Source of the DNA: Clostridium sp. UBA4108
GTDB taxonomy: Bacteria > Bacillota > Clostridia > Clostridiales > Clostridiaceae
Length of the DNA stretch: 64,000 bases
Direction of reading: 5' to 3'
Assembly (NCBI GenBank): GCA_002381695.1
Contig: DFXM01000020.1
Coordinates: forward strand, 614,139-678,138
The notes under the pieces were generated by a model. It was not told the origin of the DNA and ran no database searches. It saw nothing but the letters and a program-made list of their open reading frames with translations. The position numbers and the translations under genes were made by a program. Of the stretch, positions 59,021 to 64,000 are shown one piece after another; positions within the stretch are counted from its first letter, which is position 1, and every line of letters starts with the position of its first letter.

Positions 59021-60925
59021 ATGACAATAGACATAAACAAAAGAAAATTAGAAGAGGTATATCCACGCCCGAAAGAGGATAGAAGATTTTTATCATATGT
59101 ACCTGACCCAACACATAAAAGGCAACAAGTAGATAGAAGGGGAATCCCTATTGTTGGAAGTAAGAGTGATGGAAGGGAAACCCATAAGTATATTAATGAA
59201 ATAAATGAGGCTGGAATAAGATATTATACTCATACAGAGGTAGAAATTTGTACTGAAAAAGAAAATAAAAAGTTTGTCATAAAAGGAGACAGTGTGGATT
59301 TATCTGTATCTGGAATATTAGCTAAGATTTCTAAAGAGGATGCACAATGTATAGATATAGACGATGAGGTTACTCTAAAGTTTAAAATTCCTAAAGGAGC
59401 TATGCAGGAAGGATATGAAAATAAAGTTAAAATAAGAGCTAAGGTTATGAGATATGCAGATGAGAAAAAAACATCTGATGATGGTGAACTTTGCTATATA
59501 GGATTTATGTTTAATAAATCTTTAGCTCAATATTTTTCAAAAAAAAAGTGGATTTCAGAAATCACAATATCAAGTATATTTTTAGGAATCATTGTATTTA
59601 TGATTATGTTAATGCGTTTAGAAAGCGTTATTTATTTTAAGTATAATGTACTTTTATATGGTTATAGTATTTTAACTGCCACGTATCTGCTTTCAAGGTA
59701 TCTTTTTGGGGCAGCCTATAAGATAGCGCCTGTAGATATAGAGTATACTCCAGGAGTTTCAGTGGTAATACCTTGTTTTAATGAGGAGACCTGGATACAT
59801 AAAACTATAATAAGTTGCTTAAATCAAGATTATCCTGTGGATAAATTAGAAGTTATAGTTGTAGATGACTGCTCGAATGATAATTCTGTAGAAAAAATTG
59901 AAGAAATTATAAAGGCTTTAAAGCGTGAATGCGTTCAATATCATATTGAAGATAGAATTAAATTTATACAATTAAAAGAAAATAGTGGGAAAAGAGTTGC
60001 ACTGGTAAAAGGCGTAGAGGCATCAAAACATGAACTTGTTACATTTGTAGATTCAGATAGCTTTTTACAACCTACAGCTATTAGGAACCTTGTACAACCC
60101 TTTAGAGATCCTAAAGTTGGTGGAGTAACAGGAAGAACAGATGTGGAGAATAAATGGACAAACTATATAACTAAGATGCAGGCAGTAAGATATTATGTAG
60201 CATTTCGTATAATAAAAGCTGCGGAGGCAGTATTCGATGCAGTTACATGTCTTTCAGGGCCAATATCTTGTTATAGAAAAGAATTAGTAGAAGAAAATAA
60301 GGAGGCATGGCTTAATCAGAAATTTTTTGGACAACCTGCAACCTTTGGAGATGATAGAAGTATGACAAATTTTATATTACGTCATCATAGGACTACCTAT
60401 CAAGATACAGCAATATGTACCACTATAGTTCCTTCTGAATTTAAATCATTTCTAAAGCAACAGATGAGATGGAAGCGCTCATGGCTTAGGGAATCCTTAA
60501 GAGCTGGAATCTTTATGTGGCGAAAAGAACCTTTTCAAGCATTATCATTTTATGCAGGAATAATAGTACCTATTCTTGCTCCAATCGTGGTTATATATAA
60601 CCTTGTTTATGTTCCGCTGGTCTATAATATATTTCCTACAATGTTTATTACAGGAATATTACTAATGAGTTTACTAATGAGCTTTGTTTATCTTTGGTTT
60701 AGAAAGAGTCGCATATGGATCTATGGATTGGTTTTTTGTCTATTTTATGAATTCATTTTACTGTGGCAAATGCCTATTGCCTGCGTTACATTTTGGAAGT
60801 CCACTTGGGGAACTAGAAAAACCAAGGAAGATATAGAAGCTGATTTTAGGAAGCAAGAGAAAAAGAGGCAACGTAAGATTGAAAGGGAAAAGAAAAAAGA
60901 AAAAAGGATGAAAGATATTACTTAG
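59021..60925 (+). CDS. PilZ-like domain/GT2 fusion, exopolysaccharide synthase
   Basis: A 634-residue processive family 2 glycosyltransferase. Residues about 75-180 resemble a PilZ domain, with DLSVSG (D93-G98) as DxSxxG; a clean RxxxR was not found, only an Arg-rich stretch at 34-40, so c-di-GMP binding is unproven. Two helices (about 183-230) precede the catalytic domain: VVIPCFNEE, DD (282-283), DSD (344-346), GDDRS (443-447) and QQMRW (480-484), the D,D,D,QxxRW set of hyaluronan, chitin and PNAG-type synthases. Three to four helices and a very basic tail follow. GGAGGGGAGG precedes ATG. Product polymer unknown. Confidence 0.88.
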   Translation: MTIDINKRKLEEVYPRPKEDRRFLSYVPDPTHKRQQVDRRGIPIVGSKSDGRETHKYINEINEAGIRYYTHTEVEICTEKENKKFVIKGDSVDLSVSGILAKISKEDAQCIDIDDEVTLKFKIPKGAMQEGYENKVKIRAKVMRYADEKKTSDDGELCYIGFMFNKSLAQYFSKKKWISEITISSIFLGIIVFMIMLMRLESVIYFKYNVLLYGYSILTATYLLSRYLFGAAYKIAPVDIEYTPGVSVVIPCFNEETWIHKTIISCLNQDYPVDKLEVIVVDDCSNDNSVEKIEEIIKALKRECVQYHIEDRIKFIQLKENSGKRVALVKGVEASKHELVTFVDSDSFLQPTAIRNLVQPFRDPKVGGVTGRTDVENKWTNYITKMQAVRYYVAFRIIKAAEAVFDAVTCLSGPISCYRKELVEENKEAWLNQKFFGQPATFGDDRSMTNFILRHHRTTYQDTAICTTIVPSEFKSFLKQQMRWKRSWLRESLRAGIFMWRKEPFQALSFYAGIIVPILAPIVVIYNLVYVPLVYNIFPTMFITGILLMSLLMSFVYLWFRKSRIWIYGLVFCLFYEFILLWQMPIACVTFWKSTWGTRKTKEDIEADFRKQEKKRQRKIEREKKKEKRMKDIT

Positions 60926-60950
60926 AAGAAAATATTTTGGAGGAATGTAA

Positions 60951-61985
60951 GTGGAAAGTAGAAATTTAGATATACCAGCAGACATAAAAGCTAAAGATAG
61001 AAAAAAAGTTATACGTACTATACTCCAAGTTATATTTTGTATATCTATTGTGATTGGGGTAAGTTTATACTTATGGTTCCCTAAAAAATATGTGGAACCA
61101 GATAAGACAAAATGGACTCAAAGAGATGGGTTTATAACGCTGTCATATGCTGGAGTAGCTCGTTCATCTAACAAAGATTTGGTTTCAAGGGAGGAGCTAA
61201 ATAACCATTTAAAAGCACTATATGAATCAGGATATGTGACCATTGGAGTTGAGGATATAAAAAATTATTATGAGAGTGGAAATCCACTACCTGAAAAAGC
61301 ACTATTTCTAATGTTTGAAGATGGTAGGAAGGATTCCATGATTTTTGCTCAACCTATCTTAGAAAAATATAATTTTAAGGCTACTATGTTGAATTATGCA
61401 GCTAATGTTGAGAATAAAGATAGATTATTTTTAAAAGAAAAAGATTTAAGGTCCTTAGATAAGAATTCCTATTGGGAAATGGGCAGTAACGGATATAGAT
61501 TTTCTTATATTAATGTTAGAGAAAAAGATATAGAGGATATAAAAAGTGAAGATGGTGACAGTGAGGGTAATAAATTAGAATATAATCATTACCTGATGGA
61601 CTATTTAAGAGATGAATATGGAGTACCCATAGAGAGTAAGAGTGAAATGCAGGAAAGAATTACTTGGGATTATGAACAAATGTATAGGATATATATGAAA
61701 TCTCTAGGATATCAACCTGATATTTATATGATAATGCACGGAAATTCAATATTTGAAAATATGAACTCTGCTGTGGAGAAAGTTAATTTAGAAAATGTAT
61801 ATAAGTATTTTAAAATTATGTTTAATAGAGAAGAGTCATGTTACAATACTTCGAAGGATTCCATGTATAATCTTACAAGAATGCAAGTAAAACCAAATTG
61901 GTCAGTAAATAAGCTATTAATGGAAATTGAAAATTGGACAGATAGTAAGACTTCAGAAGGAGAACTGATAAATAAAAAAGAGTAA
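60951..61985 (+). CDS. Membrane-anchored NodB-like protein with degraded active site
   Basis: A 344-residue protein with one N-terminal membrane helix (about 22-44) and an external domain resembling polysaccharide deacetylases of the PgaB type: HLKALYESGYVTIGVEDI, LFLMFEDGRKDS, ILEKYNFKATM. The TFDDG motif reads MFEDG (E123, D124), and the expected metal-binding His region reads EMGSNGYRF (176-184) with no His. Zinc-dependent deacetylation is doubtful; binding or a different hydrolysis is possible. The start is GTG with GGAGG 7 nt upstream. It follows the GT2 gene by 25 nt. Confidence 0.75.
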   Translation: MESRNLDIPADIKAKDRKKVIRTILQVIFCISIVIGVSLYLWFPKKYVEPDKTKWTQRDGFITLSYAGVARSSNKDLVSREELNNHLKALYESGYVTIGVEDIKNYYESGNPLPEKALFLMFEDGRKDSMIFAQPILEKYNFKATMLNYAANVENKDRLFLKEKDLRSLDKNSYWEMGSNGYRFSYINVREKDIEDIKSEDGDSEGNKLEYNHYLMDYLRDEYGVPIESKSEMQERITWDYEQMYRIYMKSLGYQPDIYMIMHGNSIFENMNSAVEKVNLENVYKYFKIMFNREESCYNTSKDSMYNLTRMQVKPNWSVNKLLMEIENWTDSKTSEGELINKKE

Positions 61986-62057
61986 TCCTAATTACTAGAA
62001 TGTATTGATACAATTAGGTTATCTTATGGTAGGGATATATAGCGTGGGAGATGTATT

Positions 62058-63080
62058 ATGAAGAAGAGAAAGTTATTTATGATTATAGCTATAGTTGTAG
62101 TACTTATAGTTATTGTGGTATTGGGAATTAATAGGTATTCTAAGGAAAAGTTTTATGATATTTCTGCTTGGATTGTAGAATGGGATTTAAAAAGGGGAAT
62201 AGAAGAGTTAGAAAATACCTCTATGACATTAAGTAGTATACAGTTATTTGCAGCTTATTTTAATGAAGAAGATGAAGTATTCATAAAGGAAAACTTTGCA
62301 AAAGATATGGATAAAACTAAAAGAGAATTAAAGACTAAAGGTTTTAAAGATCTATATTTAACAGTAGTAAATGATATAGTTTTTAAGGATGGTAAATCAA
62401 TTCAAAAAGATAGTAGGTTAATTACTAAGATAATGAAAGATAAAGAGAAAAGAGAGGCTCATGTAGAGGAGTTAGTTAAACTAGTTGATAATGATAAATT
62501 TGTGGGACTTGAATTAGATTATGAAAAAATAGAAACAGATGTATGGAATGAGTATGCTTTATTTATAGAGGAGCTTGGAGAGGCACTTGAAAAATCAGGG
62601 AAGCACCTTAGAATAGTTTTAGAACCAAGATGTCCTTTAGAAAAGGTGAATTTTCCGAAGGACTGTGAGTATGTAATGAGGGCTTATAACTTATATGGAT
62701 ATCATAGTGGACCGGGGCCAAAGGCTGATAAAGAATTTATTATAAAGCAAAGTAAGAGGATGAACAGTAATTTTGACAATATACGAATAGCATTTGCCCT
62801 TGGTGGATTTGATTGGCAGGAAGATGGGAAAATAAAAGCAATAACTGAAATTGAAGCACAAAACTTATTATTAAAAGCTAATGGTGAAAAAAAGCGAGAT
62901 AAAAAAAGCAATTCACTATATTTTAATTATACTGATGATTTTGGAGTGAAACATACAGTTTGGTATGCTGATAGTGAAACTATTTCAAATTGGATGGAAA
63001 CAGCCCAAGAAGAAGGAATAAGTAAATTTTCACTGTGGAGACTAGGTGGAAATAATGCAACTATAAAAGTAGATAAGTAA
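62058..63080 (+). CDS. Membrane-anchored GH18-like protein
   Basis: A 340-residue protein with an N-terminal helix (about 6-24) and a glycoside hydrolase 18-like TIM barrel. The active-site strand reads FVGLELDYEKI: the last Asp (D154) and catalytic Glu (E156) of DxxDxDxE are present and the earlier Asp positions are Val and Glu. RIAFALGGFDW and the C-terminal WYADSETISNWMETAQEEGISKFSLWRLGGN match YaaH/YdhD-type GH18. It probably cleaves or binds a GlcNAc-containing polymer outside the cell. Third gene of the polysaccharide cluster, 72 nt after the NodB-like gene. Confidence 0.8.
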   Translation: MKKRKLFMIIAIVVVLIVIVVLGINRYSKEKFYDISAWIVEWDLKRGIEELENTSMTLSSIQLFAAYFNEEDEVFIKENFAKDMDKTKRELKTKGFKDLYLTVVNDIVFKDGKSIQKDSRLITKIMKDKEKREAHVEELVKLVDNDKFVGLELDYEKIETDVWNEYALFIEELGEALEKSGKHLRIVLEPRCPLEKVNFPKDCEYVMRAYNLYGYHSGPGPKADKEFIIKQSKRMNSNFDNIRIAFALGGFDWQEDGKIKAITEIEAQNLLLKANGEKKRDKKSNSLYFNYTDDFGVKHTVWYADSETISNWMETAQEEGISKFSLWRLGGNNATIKVDK

Positions 63081-63160
63081 AATAGATGAGTAGAATGAAT
63101 GTTTTTTGAGGATGAATAAATAAAAGATTAAAAGTATTTTATAATAAGGAGGTGATTCAC

Positions 63161-64000
63161 ATAGATACTTTCATTAAGAAAATAGGAATATTAATAATAT
63201 TAGTGATGACTACATTGTTAACTGTGGCTTGTTCTGAGAAAAAAGATGATAGGTATCCCGTAGAAGATAGAGAAGAAATGCTTTCTAAAGTTCAAAAAAC
63301 AGAAGAAATTAACTATACTCCTTCCTTAAATGGAAAGAAGAGTGATGTTATTTCAAGTGTAATAACCGATAGAAAAGTTTTAAGTCTTACATTTCAAGGA
63401 TTAGCAGATGATGAAATGATGAAAAAATTATTAGATGAACTTGATAAATTTAATATAAAAGCAACTTTTTTTGTTTCAGGAGTGAAAGTGGCAGAAGATA
63501 CAGATGTGGCGAAGATGGTTATAGAAAGAGGTCATGAAATAGGAAATAGTACCCTTTCGGGAGATGATCTTACAAAGAAGAGTTATGCTAAAAAAGTATC
63601 AGAAATTTTGAAATCTCATAAGATAATTGAAGATAAATTAGGGATTAAACCTAAATACTTAAGACCTGGTCATGGAGCTGTAGATGAGGAGGTTCGTCTT
63701 GCAACAGCACAAGTTGGATATGAGAATATTATTAATTACAATATAAACCCTCAGGATTGGGAAGATAGGACTCCAGAGGAGATATCTATGCATATAGATG
63801 AAAAGAAAAAAAGAGGGGGAATTATTGTTTTAGATGCTGAAAAAAATTCACGGGTGGATGAATCCATAGCTTTAATTTATGAGAAGCTTGCAAAGAAAGG
63901 ATATGAACTTATACCATTAAAAGATTTAGTTCATATTTATGAAGAGAGAAAGGCTAATCAATATATATCTGATAATAGCATAGTTAAAGTTAATTCAGAG
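63161..64000 (+). CDS. NodB-like lipoprotein with degraded active site (3' partial)
   Basis: A frame of 280 codons runs to the window edge without stop. It encodes a lipoprotein signal (DTFIKKIGILIILVMTTLLT then VAC) and a NodB fold: LSLTFQGL (residues 75-81) in place of TFDDG, GHEIGNSTLSG (124-134) in place of HEIGNHTxxH, then LRPGHG, INPQDWEDR and GGIIVLDAE. The Asp pair and both metal His are absent. A perfect AAGGAGGTGAT (63146-63156) is placed 7-8 nt before ATA at 63161, which would give the complete signal peptide. GTG at 63152 is inside this Shine-Dalgarno and the next GTG/ATG (about codons 15-16) would destroy the signal. Confidence 0.8.
   Translation, partial: MDTFIKKIGILIILVMTTLLTVACSEKKDDRYPVEDREEMLSKVQKTEEINYTPSLNGKKSDVISSVITDRKVLSLTFQGLADDEMMKKLLDELDKFNIKATFFVSGVKVAEDTDVAKMVIERGHEIGNSTLSGDDLTKKSYAKKVSEILKSHKIIEDKLGIKPKYLRPGHGAVDEEVRLATAQVGYENIINYNINPQDWEDRTPEEISMHIDEKKKRGGIIVLDAEKNSRVDESIALIYEKLAKKGYELIPLKDLVHIYEERKANQYISDNSIVKVNSE

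Overview
The window is very AT-rich chromosomal DNA from a low-GC Gram-positive anaerobe, most likely Clostridium sensu stricto. Supporting signs are strong AGGAGG ribosome-binding sites, A/T-biased codons, ABC importers with lipoprotein binding proteins, T-box and FMN riboswitch control, a perfect sigma-28-type flagellar promoter and clostridial family members such as a DUF4003-like protein and a PepV-type peptidase. There is no phage, transposase, CRISPR array, rRNA or tRNA gene. It reads as core and near-core genome, with about 58 protein genes.

Layout. 0.3-5 kb: RidA, a histidine phosphatase, MsrA and CapA-like proteins, a small basic peptide and DegV. 5-10 kb: a FlxA-like protein behind a TAAA-N15-GCCGATAA promoter, a small lipoprotein, a BlaI/BlaR1-like repressor-protease pair with BlaI-type operators, and a rhodanese; a 110-bp intergenic sequence is duplicated here. 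10-14 kb: a T-box-controlled amino-acid ABC importer followed by an NhaC-family transporter. 14-20 kb: NAD(P)H-hydrate epimerase, a YafY/WYL regulator and a complete riboflavin operon (ribD-ribE-ribBA-ribH) behind an FMN riboswitch. 20-30 kb (minus strand): a NatA/NatB-like ABC exporter with a CPBP protease-like protein, a DUF4003-like protein, a heterodimeric ABC exporter and a LacI-type regulator.

30-40 kb: dipeptidase PepV, an oppABCDF peptide importer, a thioredoxin-like protein and branched-chain aminotransferase. Together these suggest peptide and amino-acid based nutrition. 40-52.5 kb: a BMP-type nucleoside importer, then a Pot-like ABC importer in one run with adenine deaminase and an SAH/MTA-type deaminase. 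A CGAAC/GTTCG inverted pair at the promoter of this second operon resembles PurR boxes, so the Pot-like importer may serve purine salvage rather than polyamine uptake. 52.5-59 kb: an E2/CAT-fold protein lacking the catalytic His, and a five-gene histidine kinase, response regulator and ABC exporter cluster ordered like the linearmycin-resistance lnrJK-lnrLMN locus.

59-64 kb, running off the right edge: a probable exopolysaccharide locus. It encodes a GT2 synthase with an N-terminal PilZ-like domain, a membrane-anchored NodB-like protein, a GH18-like protein and a second NodB-like lipoprotein. Both NodB-like proteins have lost metal-binding residues, and the last gene appears to start with AUA. 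This is the best candidate for an undescribed system. Short hairpin elements with shared stem sequences recur between genes across the window.
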